Of a stretch of 64,000 bases of DNA, positions 55,674 to 64,000 are shown in pieces. A model generated the notes under the pieces. It did no database searches and was not told where the DNA came from. It worked only from the letters and a program-made list of their open reading frames with translations. This DNA comes from Prochlorococcus sp. AG-363-K07 (GTDB taxonomy: Bacteria > Cyanobacteriota > Cyanobacteriia > PCC-6307 > Cyanobiaceae). The first letter of the stretch is position 1, and every line of letters begins with the position of its first letter. Position numbers and translations under genes: made by a program. The stretch spans positions 1-64,000 of the forward strand of contig QCFO01000009.1 in the NCBI GenBank assembly GCA_003280225.1, written 5' to 3'.

Positions 55674-56369
55674 TCAATTCCGACTCCATTCATCAGGAGG
55701 CTCAGGCTTATCCGAATCAAGCAAGGAAGGTAGAGTTTGCTTTATCAATGGCACAAAGTCTTTTCTTACAAGCTTGCGGAAACTATTTACTGATTCCACC
55801 TTTAAGATCGGATAGGATTTTAAATCATTTAAATTAGGATCTCGCAAAGGCCTCCAATTAGTTGACTCCTTAGCCTGCAACTCTTGAAGAGGAAGGCTGA
55901 AATCAAAATTCATCTCGAGAATATCCTCTAGATTAGTAGTTGTGAATTTACTTACAATTTCTTCTCGAAAGGGTTCAAAAGCCTTCGATTTCAAACTATC
56001 AGGAAGCCCTAGCACTGGCTCATAATAGTCAAGCAGTCTCAATTCCTCTTCTAAAAGAATTGGCCAAGCTCCTCTCTCTCCTTCTTTTAGAGAAAATGTA
56101 ACTTCAGCTTGATTCATCGCTTCTAAATAAAAGAGAAGACGTCGGTAATAGGATTTTTCTTGAGTAGGTTTCCTTACAGAGGCTTTGGTTGATGTAATAG
56201 TGGGCAAAGCCGCCTCGACTTTTCTGAGGAAAAGACGATCTTCTCTCTCTAGATTGATTGCGCCCCATCGCTGCCTGTAATCCCATAGATCTGTATATCT
56301 TGCAATGTCATCACTATTCCAGCCTAGGTCCTTAAGCTCATTGGCCCTGTGAGTTGATTCCTTAATCAC
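55674..56369 (-). CDS. Conserved-looking hypothetical protein
   Basis: The 231-residue protein is soluble and charged. It begins with a helical segment (HRANELKDLGWNSDDIARYT, then YRQRWGAINLEREDRLFLRK) and ends FVPLIKQTLPSLLDSDKPEP. No catalytic motif is obvious. It is upstream of metY on the same strand with 43 bp between, so they may be cotranscribed. I do not recognise the family; it may be specific to picocyanobacteria. Confidence 0.65.
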   Translation of the reverse strand: MIKESTHRANELKDLGWNSDDIARYTDLWDYRQRWGAINLEREDRLFLRKVEAALPTITSTKASVRKPTQEKSYYRRLLFYLEAMNQAEVTFSLKEGERGAWPILLEEELRLLDYYEPVLGLPDSLKSKAFEPFREEIVSKFTTTNLEDILEMNFDFSLPLQELQAKESTNWRPLRDPNLNDLKSYPILKVESVNSFRKLVRKDFVPLIKQTLPSLLDSDKPEPPDEWSRN

Positions 56370-56502
56370 GCTAGAAATAAAAAATTAAACATGTAACAAA
56401 TGGTAGGAGAAAGAATGGATATTGACAACGAATTTAGTTGGTTAGAAAACATAAGATATAACATTGGCAATAATTAGAGAGCTTTAGAATCAGATGAATT
56501 AC

Positions 56503-57684
56503 CTAAGTTTGGTTATCAAAGGAACTATAGTATTTTTGGTTTACAATATTACAAATAGCTTGGAAATTTGACTCAACTAATACAACAATGGAAAACTGAA
56601 CATAGGCTCTTATTAAATTCTGACATTGATAATCGGAAGAAAAGTATCTATCACCATGCAAATAGTCAGTAAGAAATCTTGTCCCAAGCTGAAAAGGGAC
56701 CCATTTAATACCATGTGGAATAAAATTAATGTCGGTGGGAGTCAAATAGGAAGAAGCAAAGCTAAAATAACCAGCCATAAAGGATTCTAAAAAAGATAAG
56801 TTAAATTCGATGAGCGAGAGATCCTTAGGTTCCTCACCAGCAGGATTACAGCATGATCTAATACAATCTCCAATATCAAATTGATAGAGTCCTGGCTGAA
56901 TAGTCTCAAAATCGATAAGAGCTATTGCTTCATCAGTACGTGAGTCAAACAGGAAGTTGCTTACCTTGGTGTCTCCATGAATTGGACGAAGGGAAATCTG
57001 ATTATGTTTTAAAGCCTTCTCTAAAGTATTTGATGATTTTCTAAGTCGACTGACAAGAGCAAAGCAAAAATCCAGTTTGTCAATAAGGTGGGAAGGAGTC
57101 GATGCACACTTTTTGTATTGAACTACGTTATCCAATTCCGACAATCGAGTTGAGATATCTAGAGAAATAAAAGAAGTCTTGGCTAAAGATACGATCGGAA
57201 GTTCCTTAATTAAGAAATGAAATCTGGATAAAGCCAATCCAATTTCTTCTGCCTTTTTATTAGAACTAATTGTTTCACAATTATATGAATTATCAATATA
57301 CTGAATGGCTCTCCAAAACTTATTAGCAAAGGAAATAATAAGTTTCTTGGATCTAATGCTAGCAATAACTTTTGGAACTTCCCAGCGCTTATTCCTGACT
57401 AGTTCTGGAAGGCAATGTCTGCGTTCCTCTATAAATTCTACTGCTAATATCCAATTGGAAAGTATCAAGTCAGGCTCAGGGAAAACATCACTATTAATCT
57501 CTTGAATAACCAATGAGCTCTCTCTATCATGGCAGATGCCACAAACCAAAAAGGTATTATTAATATTTCCTGAGGGGAATTGATGAATCGAAGAAACTTT
57601 TTCAAAAGGTAAAAATTCCGAAGCAATATTAGCCAATATCTCATAGGGAAAAGAAAAAACCTCTGAGGGATTGAGTTCCTTCAT
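56503..57684 (-). CDS. APH-family sugar or amino-sugar kinase-like protein
   Basis: The 393-residue protein has a kinase fold like N-acetylhexosamine 1-kinase. It has the nucleotide loop region FPSGNINNTFLV, the Brenner loop RPIHGDTKVSNFLFDSRTD, and the metal motif IALIDFETIQPGLYQFDIGD followed by CIRSCCNPAGEEP. NahK-type enzymes phosphorylate the anomeric carbon of amino sugars. The substrate here is unknown. It lies 135 bp downstream of a GpsA-like gene on the same strand. Confidence 0.72.
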   Translation of the reverse strand: MKELNPSEVFSFPYEILANIASEFLPFEKVSSIHQFPSGNINNTFLVCGICHDRESSLVIQEINSDVFPEPDLILSNWILAVEFIEERRHCLPELVRNKRWEVPKVIASIRSKKLIISFANKFWRAIQYIDNSYNCETISSNKKAEEIGLALSRFHFLIKELPIVSLAKTSFISLDISTRLSELDNVVQYKKCASTPSHLIDKLDFCFALVSRLRKSSNTLEKALKHNQISLRPIHGDTKVSNFLFDSRTDEAIALIDFETIQPGLYQFDIGDCIRSCCNPAGEEPKDLSLIEFNLSFLESFMAGYFSFASSYLTPTDINFIPHGIKWVPFQLGTRFLTDYLHGDRYFSSDYQCQNLIRAYVQFSIVVLVESNFQAICNIVNQKYYSSFDNQT

Positions 57685-57819
57685 ATGAAAGCAAATAGTT
57701 CAACAATTAATGGCTCTGCAATAAATTCTAACCTGGCATAAGGAAATATAATTCAAATGATTATCTTTAGAACATTAGGCATAAAGAAAGACGCTTAGAA
57801 CTAAAAAGATAAAGTTTAA

Positions 57820-59331
57820 CTATTTGAAAAACTCACCTATTATTGTCAATACTTGCTGAGATTCAAATCTAGCATTTGCAATTAAATTAGATTTGTGATT
57901 TTCGATTTGTAGATTTGAATTCTCCTGGGAATTAGCTGACAAGCCTTCAAGTAGAGTTACTAACTCATATTCATCCAAATTTAGCAACAAATGGTTAATA
58001 CCTACACTCGAAGTGAGATGGACTGAATCTTGACAATAACAAGTCAATTGTCTAGTATTAGTCATAACTTTGTAGAAAATCTCCTTATGCTTAGCAGGGG
58101 CAAAAATGGTCATATAAAGAAGATTATTCATTGATGCATCATTAAGTGGAATAGCATAATGAGAGATAATTTGAGGCCAATACTGTAAAGATTTCAATCC
58201 TTCCAAGGAACCAATTTTCAATCCACAATCCTCACACCAGCCCACAAACTCGTTCAAATCTAAAGGACAGCGTCTTAACTCCTTCATGCGTCTAGAAAGA
58301 ATTTGCCCAGCCTGAAAGTTTCTGGTTGGCTTCCCAATAGAAGGTTCCATCATGCTTCCACGAACATCTGCAACCATTGCTGTTAATTGAGAAAATGTAT
58401 GATCTCTCTTTTTAATCTTTTTGGAAGATGGGGAAAGGGAAGCCTCTATTCTCTGAACTGCATAGCCAAGTTCTGTGATAGAAATTGGTTGAGAGTTATA
58501 AAAAAGCTCACGATCTTTTCTGAACATAGAAACAGTAGCCGCCTGATCAAGGCACTGGTTCAAGAGAAGAGTTAATAATGTAGGGAGCAGTCCTTGGTTG
58601 TTCTTATGGTAGGAGTGAGCAAACCCAGCAAATATTGATGCAATATTCTTAGCTGATTTAATGTACTGTCCTTCTAAATTATGAACGCCCGCTGAGACCT
58701 GAATATTGGGAGACAAAAGGTTCAAAAGCTGAGAACCCAAAAGCGCGGTTATAGCATTGGGATGGCAAAAATTTGCTGTAAAGCTATCGAGAGGATTACG
58801 AAGAGCGTCATGCCTATGAAAGCCAGAAAAGAAAGCAAGGTTAGGTTCTTTCTCACATAAAACATAAGCTTCATTCAGAGCCTCATCATAGTTAAATGAT
58901 CCTGAAAGACAGCCTAAAACTACATTTTGCCTCTTTAATTGTAGTTTCAGCTTAGATGCATGAGATAAATCAGATTCTATATATTTACTGTTTGCACTAA
59001 GGATAACTAGTTCACACCTAAGAATTAAGTCGGACAAATTATTAGAAACAATTTGATCACCTTCTTTATGGGTAGACATCATCCTTATTTTCTCAATGTG
59101 AGCAATATCCATACCCTCTACAACTTCTTTAGAGAAAGCACCCAAAACTTCTCGACCTGGCCTTGGCGCAAGAAGAAGCCTGTCACCTGCAGACTGCATC
59201 GCGCAGTTATAGGCTAAAGACGCGGCATATAGACCAATACTATAAAAACCAACTTTACCAACTCTGAGAATTCTTATTCTTTGAGTTAATTCATTGTGGC
59301 CTAATGAATTATTAAAAAAGTTATTATCCAT
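57820..59331 (-). CDS. Unrecognised protein with GpsA-like outline
   Basis: The 503-residue protein starts with a nucleotide-binding-like strand-loop-helix (RILRVGKVGFYSIGLYAASL). It then resembles, very weakly, the dehydrogenase fold of glycerol-3-phosphate dehydrogenase: ELVILSANSKYIESDLSHAS, VVLGCLSGSFNYDEALNEAY, and the helical second domain with VHNLEGQYIKSAKNIASIFA. The dinucleotide Gly-rich motif is degenerate, so activity is uncertain. A Fur-type box lies 22-36 bp upstream of the start. It is divergent from stpA across a 203-bp shared promoter region. The family may be cyanobacterial only. Confidence 0.5.
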   Translation of the reverse strand: MDNNFFNNSLGHNELTQRIRILRVGKVGFYSIGLYAASLAYNCAMQSAGDRLLLAPRPGREVLGAFSKEVVEGMDIAHIEKIRMMSTHKEGDQIVSNNLSDLILRCELVILSANSKYIESDLSHASKLKLQLKRQNVVLGCLSGSFNYDEALNEAYVLCEKEPNLAFFSGFHRHDALRNPLDSFTANFCHPNAITALLGSQLLNLLSPNIQVSAGVHNLEGQYIKSAKNIASIFAGFAHSYHKNNQGLLPTLLTLLLNQCLDQAATVSMFRKDRELFYNSQPISITELGYAVQRIEASLSPSSKKIKKRDHTFSQLTAMVADVRGSMMEPSIGKPTRNFQAGQILSRRMKELRRCPLDLNEFVGWCEDCGLKIGSLEGLKSLQYWPQIISHYAIPLNDASMNNLLYMTIFAPAKHKEIFYKVMTNTRQLTCYCQDSVHLTSSVGINHLLLNLDEYELVTLLEGLSANSQENSNLQIENHKSNLIANARFESQQVLTIIGEFFK

Positions 59332-59352
59332 ACCCGATAGTATAACATTGAA

Positions 59353-59367
59353 TGAAAATCATTCTCA
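59353..59367. promoter_or_regulatory. Fur-family binding box
   Basis: TGAAAATCATTCTCA is a 7-1-7 inverted repeat. Its halves TGAAAAT and TGAGAAT (the second from the other strand) each differ by one base from the Fur/Zur half-site TGATAAT. A tighter palindrome GAATGA-AAA-TCATTC also overlaps. It lies 22 bp upstream of the 503-residue gene start, where a bound repressor would block its promoter, and 168 bp before stpA. A Fur-family regulator is encoded at 61839-62291. Confidence 0.65.
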
Positions 59368-59534
59368 ATTAGTCAAAGGCCTAAAGGGTAATTGCAGAAA
59401 AATAAAATAGATGAAAATAGTCTTGGGATCCTTCTAAGTCATAGTTGATATCACAGCAACTATAGTAGATATCTTTAGAGCTAAAAGACAAGGAAAAGAG
59501 ATCCCTATACAATGGGGTTATCGTTAAATATCCC

Positions 59535-60770
59535 ATGTCAACCAATAGCACTAGCAATCCAATCTCATTACTAGATAAGATTTCAAGTAATGATAATTTT
59601 CTTATTGTTCAAGATGTAGATGGTGTATGCATACCACTGGTCAAAGATCCACTTTGTAGAGAAATAACTCTTACTTATATAGAATCAGTGAGGAAAATGA
59701 ATGGTCATTTCTTTATTCTTACAAACGGTGAGCATGGTGGAGAAAGAGGTCTAAATAAAGTCATTGAAAGAGCCTATATCAAGTCGAATAAGCAGTGTGA
59801 TAATTGCTTCTACTTACCAGGCCTGGCTGCAGGTGGAATAGAATTCCAAGATGAATTTGGTCAGATTAGTTTCCCAGGTATATCCAAAAAAGAGTTGATG
59901 TTCTTAAGCCAAGTCCCAAAGGAAATGGCTACCTTACTAGGAAAAGGACTAGAAAGAATCTTACCTGATCTAAATACAATTGAATTAAAGAATTTAACGA
60001 ATTCATCGATATTGGATACAAGATTCTCTCCAACTATAAACCTCAATAAAATCTTCTCTTGTATACCAAATGATTTAAGGCGTCAAGTTGAAATTCAACT
60101 TGAAACTGAAAGGGTTATGAGTAAGATAATTGATTATGCTGTCCAAGAAGACTTAGCCAGCTCATTCTTCTTACATATAGCTCCTAATCTAGGAGTGTCG
60201 TCAAACGGAAAAGATATAATAAAAACTGCTCAAAAAGGTGATGTTGGGACAACTGACATACAACTTATGATAAGTGGTTCGATTAAGGAGGCAGGTCTAC
60301 TAGTCTTAATTAATAAGTATGTACAAAGAAAATTTGGTAGATATCCCTTTGGAAAAGATTTCAATGCTAGAAAAGCACCAAGATCAATGAATGAACTCAT
60401 TTCTATTTGCAAAGAGGAAATTCTGCCGACAGAAATGCCAATCTTGATAGGAGTTGGTGATACAGTTACATCCACTAGGAATCAACAAGACAATGGATGG
60501 CTTAGGGGTGGAAGTGATAGAGGGTTTCTGACCCTCATTCAAGAACTCGGAAAGGAATTTAAGAAACAAAATATAGTTCTTCTAGTTGATAGCTCTAAAG
60601 GGGAAGTTGACCGACCCAATCTAGAAGATCATCAGCTAAAAGGTATTACTGATCCTGAAGACCAACTTAGATTTACTAGCCTATTCATAGGTGGACCTGA
60701 TAGTTACATGAAGTGGTTCAAAGAATTGGCAAATCGAAAAGGGAATTCTTACTCAGACAAGAAAAAATAG
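59535..60770 (+). CDS. stpA: Glucosylglycerol-3-phosphate phosphatase (StpA)
   Basis: The 411-residue protein is a salt-tolerance phosphatase of the HAD type. The nucleophile motif is QDVDGVCIPLVKDP (Asp27, Asp29) and the late acidic motif is GVGDTVTSTRNQ. In cyanobacteria StpA/GgpP dephosphorylates glucosylglycerol-phosphate to make the osmolyte glucosylglycerol. ggpS is not in this window. It is divergent from the GpsA-like gene. Confidence 0.87.
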   Translation: MSTNSTSNPISLLDKISSNDNFLIVQDVDGVCIPLVKDPLCREITLTYIESVRKMNGHFFILTNGEHGGERGLNKVIERAYIKSNKQCDNCFYLPGLAAGGIEFQDEFGQISFPGISKKELMFLSQVPKEMATLLGKGLERILPDLNTIELKNLTNSSILDTRFSPTINLNKIFSCIPNDLRRQVEIQLETERVMSKIIDYAVQEDLASSFFLHIAPNLGVSSNGKDIIKTAQKGDVGTTDIQLMISGSIKEAGLLVLINKYVQRKFGRYPFGKDFNARKAPRSMNELISICKEEILPTEMPILIGVGDTVTSTRNQQDNGWLRGGSDRGFLTLIQELGKEFKKQNIVLLVDSSKGEVDRPNLEDHQLKGITDPEDQLRFTSLFIGGPDSYMKWFKELANRKGNSYSDKKK

Positions 60771-60875
60771 TAGTAAAAAAATTCTCATAGACTCAATAAA
60801 TATTACAAAAGCAATCTCAAATCGGCCAATTCTAGTAAGTTAAAATAATTTAAAACTCATCTCTTTATAAAACTG

Positions 60876-61823
60876 GTGGCTACAGCTTCTTTCCCTAAGA
60901 TAAACAGAGATACCTTTAAAACTATTCAAGTAAATATAGGTTATCGTTGCAATCAAAGCTGTTCTCACTGTCATGTCAATGCAGGGCCTGATAGAAAAGA
61001 AATGATGGATCAAGACACACTAAAACTCATTCCTAAAGTCATTGAAAAATATGGTATAAGCCAATTAGATATAACAGGCGGAGCACCCGAACTACATCCA
61101 AACTTTCGAGATCTCATCATTGAGTCTAGGAAGATTGGCGTTCAGGTTATAAATAGATGTAATCTCACAATATTGGATGAGTCAGGGCAGGAAGATCTTG
61201 CAGAGTTTCTTGCTAAATATCAAGTCACTATAATTGCATCTCTACCTTGCTATGAACAAAGTAATGTTGATAAACAGCGAGGTAGAGGAGTATTTACAAA
61301 AAGTATTTTGGGATTAAAAAAATTAAACACTTTAGGTTACGGCAAAAAAGGTGGGAAATTAATCTTAAACCTAGTTTATAATCCTCAGGCGGAGCACTTG
61401 CCTCCTCCCCAAGAAGATTTAGAGATGGCGTATAAAAAAGAATTATATGATCAACACAAAATAGAGTTCAACAATCTTTTTACTATTACCAATATGCCAA
61501 TAAAGCGTTTTGCAAAGTACCTCGAAGTGTCTGGCCTTTTAGATCAATATCAACAGCTCTTAATAGACTCTTATAATCCTGCAAATCTAGATCATGTTAT
61601 GTGCAAAAGCCTAATAAGTGTTGACTGGAAAGGCTTCTTATACGACTGTGACTTTAATCAGCAACTAGGTATCCCATTGGCAGGAAATACAAAACATATT
61701 AAAGACCTTCTCTACAGCAAAGCAACTCTAAGCAACATACCTATCCAGGTTGATCAACATTGTTTTGGCTGTACAGCAGGAAGTGGATCAAGCTGTGGTG
61801 GTGCACTAAGTGAAACGCTCTAG
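60876..61823 (+). CDS. arsS: Radical-SAM protein, arsenosugar biosynthesis ArsS type
   Basis: The 315-residue protein has the radical-SAM cluster motif GYRCNQSCSHCHVNAGPDR (CxxxCxxC) and the GGAPELHPNFR region. A C-terminal DUF3641-like cysteine-rich domain follows with YDCDFNQQLGIPL and HCFGCTAGSGSSCGG. This matches the TIGR04167 ArsS family of arsenosugar synthesis. No arsM or arsenic-resistance gene is visible nearby. The start is GTG at 60876. Confidence 0.85.
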   Translation: MATASFPKINRDTFKTIQVNIGYRCNQSCSHCHVNAGPDRKEMMDQDTLKLIPKVIEKYGISQLDITGGAPELHPNFRDLIIESRKIGVQVINRCNLTILDESGQEDLAEFLAKYQVTIIASLPCYEQSNVDKQRGRGVFTKSILGLKKLNTLGYGKKGGKLILNLVYNPQAEHLPPPQEDLEMAYKKELYDQHKIEFNNLFTITNMPIKRFAKYLEVSGLLDQYQQLLIDSYNPANLDHVMCKSLISVDWKGFLYDCDFNQQLGIPLAGNTKHIKDLLYSKATLSNIPIQVDQHCFGCTAGSGSSCGGALSETL

Positions 61824-61838
61824 TTTTGCTGAGATCGC

Positions 61839-62291
61839 TTATTGACAACTTGGGCAAACCGCTCTGACATTCAAGGTTGACTCTATAAGTTCAAAGCCAT
61901 TTCTTTCTGCAGCTTTCCTACCTGCCTCTACAACATTTTCACTTTCAAACTCTTCTGTTCGACCACAGCGAACACAAACCAAATGATGATGATCTGGGTG
62001 ATCTCTACTTGAAAGTTCAAACCTATGCCCACCCTCGCTTAACTCAAGTTCATGCAAAAACCCCATTTCTACTAACAATCGAAGCGTTCTATAAATTGTG
62101 GCTAGTGAAACACGTGTATTTGCTTCTAATAATTGATGGTGTACGTCCTCTGCGCTGAGATGCATGCCCGACCCAATATTCTCGAATAATTCCAGAACCT
62201 TCCGTCTTTGAGGTGTTAGTCGACGGCCTTCTTGATGCAAGCCTGCTTCTAAAGGACTCCCAATTCGATCGTAAGGAGAGCTCCCAAGCAA
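61839..62291 (-). CDS. Fur-family metalloregulator (Fur/Zur/PerR)
   Basis: The 150-residue protein has an N-terminal winged helix (RLTPQRRKVLELFENIG, then TRVSLATIYRTLRLLVEMGF). The C-terminal metal domain has HPDHHHLVCVRCGRTEEFES and a second cysteine pair (VRAVCPSCQ), the structural zinc site. The regulatory residues fit Fur or Zur; the sequence does not decide which. The TTG start at 62291 is used because no ATG precedes in frame. The nearby Fur-type box at 59353 is a possible target. Confidence 0.9.
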   Translation of the reverse strand: MLGSSPYDRIGSPLEAGLHQEGRRLTPQRRKVLELFENIGSGMHLSAEDVHHQLLEANTRVSLATIYRTLRLLVEMGFLHELELSEGGHRFELSSRDHPDHHHLVCVRCGRTEEFESENVVEAGRKAAERNGFELIESTLNVRAVCPSCQ

Positions 62292-62432
62292 AACAGATAA
62301 CTCGAACCTTTCTCAATAGTAGGCACTAATGAGACCAGAGCGCAATTTGCTCTTACCTAGAGTAATAACACCAAGCACACAGGATCAAAGCTGGGCCAAT
62401 GCAATAACCTCAAGGGAAGTTGAATTAGGACA

Positions 62433-62996
62433 ATGCAACGTCTACTTTCTTTACCCAACCATACAACCTTACTAATAATTGATGCACAGAAGAGGCTTTT
62501 CAAAGCCATTAATAACAAGGAACATGTAGTTTTTAATTTAAGTCGTCTAACCAGGGCCAGTAACCTTCTCAATGTTCCAAAGTCATATACCGAGCAAAAC
62601 CCCATAAAACTTGGTGGTACAATTGATATTCTAAAGGATAACCCGAAAGATATATGTATATCAAAGATGGAATTTAGCTGTATTAATTGCAGTGAGTTGG
62701 TGAAAACAATAAAAACAGTAGATAGAGATTCAGTGGTACTCTCTGGAGTCGAGACTCATGTGTGTATTCAACAAACGGCACTAGACTTTCTTCAGGAGGG
62801 TCTAAATGTATTTATTCCAATAGATGCCGTTGGTAGTCGGAATCAACTAGATCACGAGACAGCGATTAAACGTCTACGCTCATCAGGTGCAATTGTAACG
62901 ACAACTGAGTCTATAATTTTTGAATGGTGCCAAACAGCTAATAGAAAAGAATTTCGAGAAATAAGTAGTATTATAAAAGAAGAAGCGGATAAATAA
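62433..62996 (+). CDS. Isochorismatase-like hydrolase
   Basis: The 187-residue protein belongs to the isochorismatase/nicotinamidase fold. The expected triad is present: Asp in LLIIDAQKRLF, Lys in SKMEFSCIN and the nucleophile Cys in LSGVETHVCIQQTALDFL. The short, single-domain form resembles the YcaC-like hydrolases. The substrate is unknown. It is divergent from the Fur-family gene. Confidence 0.85.
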   Translation: MQRLLSLPNHTTLLIIDAQKRLFKAINNKEHVVFNLSRLTRASNLLNVPKSYTEQNPIKLGGTIDILKDNPKDICISKMEFSCINCSELVKTIKTVDRDSVVLSGVETHVCIQQTALDFLQEGLNVFIPIDAVGSRNQLDHETAIKRLRSSGAIVTTTESIIFEWCQTANRKEFREISSIIKEEADK

Positions 62997-63064
62997 TCAA
63001 TTCAATATTCTAGCCGAAGCAAAAAATCAAAAACCTAGCAAAAGTTCTATTTTAAGGCACAATA

Positions 63065-64000
63065 GTGGAAACAATACCTGATTTCAGAGTAATGAGTGAC
63101 ATGTATAAATTGCTTCTAACAGCAGCAATTACATTTTTAATTGGATCAATAATAACCTTATTGACTAAAAGGTTTAGTCAAATCATTTTCAAAAGAATAG
63201 CCTCCAAAACCAAAACCAAAACAGATGACTTCATTGCTGATGTAATCATTCAAGCAATAAAACCCCTGGGATTTCTATTTAGTGCTTCTATTTCATGGAG
63301 TATCCTACCAATAGAAAATGCAATCAACTCGACTGTACTTGGAATCATAAAGTTGATATCAATTGTTATTATAATCAGAATAATTAACAAGGTATTTCTT
63401 AAGCTTATTCAAAGCTGGGCTCTAAGAATTGACGATAATTCAGTAAGTACAATGCTGCGATCTCTTAGTCCCATGGTAAGGGCTCTTGTTTGGTGCATTG
63501 GGATTGTTTTCTACCTGCAAAACCTAGGTGTTCAGATGGCGGCAATATGGGCTCTTCTTAGTGCAGGCGGAATTGGAGCTGGTCTCGCATTAAAAGAACC
63601 AGTTCAAGAGTTCTTTGAATATATAACTATTCTTCTTGATAAACCTTTCGAGAATGGTCAATTTATTCATGTAGATGGGGTATGGGCCTCGGTCGATCGA
63701 GTAGGTGTGCGTTCCACTAGGCTGAGAAGCCTTAATGGAGAGATTATTGTAATGAGTAATAGCTTATTAACCGGCAATAAAATATCTAACTATGGTGAAA
63801 TGGAATACAGAAGAATAGTTCATAGATTAGGGGTAGTATATGAAACATCTCACGAGAATATGACAAGAATACCAAAACTAATAGAGTCTATTATTGAAGC
63901 TACAGATGACGCTGTGTTTGATCGTTGCCACTTTATTGAATTTGGCAAATTTAGCTTAGATTTTGAAGTAGTCTACTACATACCAACTAATAATTATCTT
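63065..64000 (+). CDS. Small-conductance mechanosensitive channel (MscS), truncated by the window
   Basis: The frame starts at GTG 63065 or ATG 63092 and runs off the right edge (312 codons visible, in frame). It has N-terminal membrane helices and the pore helix signature AAIWALLSAGGIGAGLALKE. The cytoplasmic beta domain follows with PFENGQFIHVDGVWASVDRV, VRSTRLRSLNGEIIVMSNSL and the start of the alpha-beta domain. MscS channels release solutes on hypo-osmotic shock, which pairs functionally with osmolyte-making StpA. The C-terminus is missing. Confidence 0.9.
   Translation, partial: METIPDFRVMSDMYKLLLTAAITFLIGSIITLLTKRFSQIIFKRIASKTKTKTDDFIADVIIQAIKPLGFLFSASISWSILPIENAINSTVLGIIKLISIVIIIRIINKVFLKLIQSWALRIDDNSVSTMLRSLSPMVRALVWCIGIVFYLQNLGVQMAAIWALLSAGGIGAGLALKEPVQEFFEYITILLDKPFENGQFIHVDGVWASVDRVGVRSTRLRSLNGEIIVMSNSLLTGNKISNYGEMEYRRIVHRLGVVYETSHENMTRIPKLIESIIEATDDAVFDRCHFIEFGKFSLDFEVVYYIPTNNYL

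Overview
The window reads as chromosome of a marine picocyanobacterium, most likely a low-light-type Prochlorococcus. It is AT-rich and tightly packed, with short gene spacing. It carries several cyanobacterial or chloroplast-lineage families: a Psb32-like TPM protein, CPP1-like (DUF3353), DUF3531, DUF2811, DUF92/VTE6, the D1-processing protease CtpA and the salt-tolerance phosphatase StpA. It also has the B12-dependent ribonucleotide reductase NrdJ and the phnD-phnC-phnE(fused) operon common in Prochlorococcus. The genus call is inference from gene content and compactness; no 16S gene is present.

Layout. 0-2.4 kb: the tail of an unknown gene, a lipoprotein HtrA-like protease with TPRs, and a non-coding stretch with short tandem repeats and one orphan frame. 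2.4-27.2 kb: conserved housekeeping block (purK, aroB, MidA-type methyltransferase, Psb32-like, TIGR04168 phosphoesterase, nadA, ctpA, ispG, family-4 UDG, VOC protein, aspartate aminotransferase, phnDCE, SGNH hydrolase, DUF92, rsmE, DUF3531, ECF-like ATPase, hslO, CPP1-like, prfC, methyltransferase, nrdJ). 27.3-39.9 kb: a sparse accessory island with many tiny genes, decayed duplicates, a large perfect hairpin, a tyrosine recombinase beside tRNA-Ser(UGA), and a metal-themed cluster. That cluster holds a lone Mn/Zn-type binding lipoprotein, a cobalamin-riboswitch-controlled HupE and a three-gene DUF3721/decapeptide-repeat operon. The island is followed by a SemiSWEET and a pentapeptide-repeat protein. 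39.9-50.4 kb: GMC oxidoreductase, DUF2811, a CbiX-type chelatase with a Cys/His-rich tail, an FAD-linked oxidase, a SulP transporter and a complete polar amino-acid ABC operon. 50.5-64 kb: Ala-rich small protein, AlkB, a kinase fusion, metA-metY, then sugar-kinase-like, GpsA-like and StpA genes with a Fur-type box in the divergent promoter, radical-SAM ArsS, a Fur-family regulator, an isochorismatase-like hydrolase and a truncated MscS channel.

Links between genes. Cobalt/B12 recurs: NrdJ needs adenosylcobalamin, HupE sits behind a cobalamin riboswitch and is probably a cobalt importer, and CbiX may insert cobalt or iron. MetA has Glu at the acyl-CoA-selecting position, so it probably makes O-acetylhomoserine for the adjacent MetY. 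The most unusual pieces are: (1) a small Cys-rich gene whose conserved upstream frame joins it through an A-AAA-AAG slippery site, with a decayed second copy 1.4 kb away; (2) the DUF3721/decapeptide-repeat operon; (3) the Fur-box-linked kinase/GpsA-like/StpA group; (4) duplicated acidic membrane micro-proteins on both sides of the recombinase.
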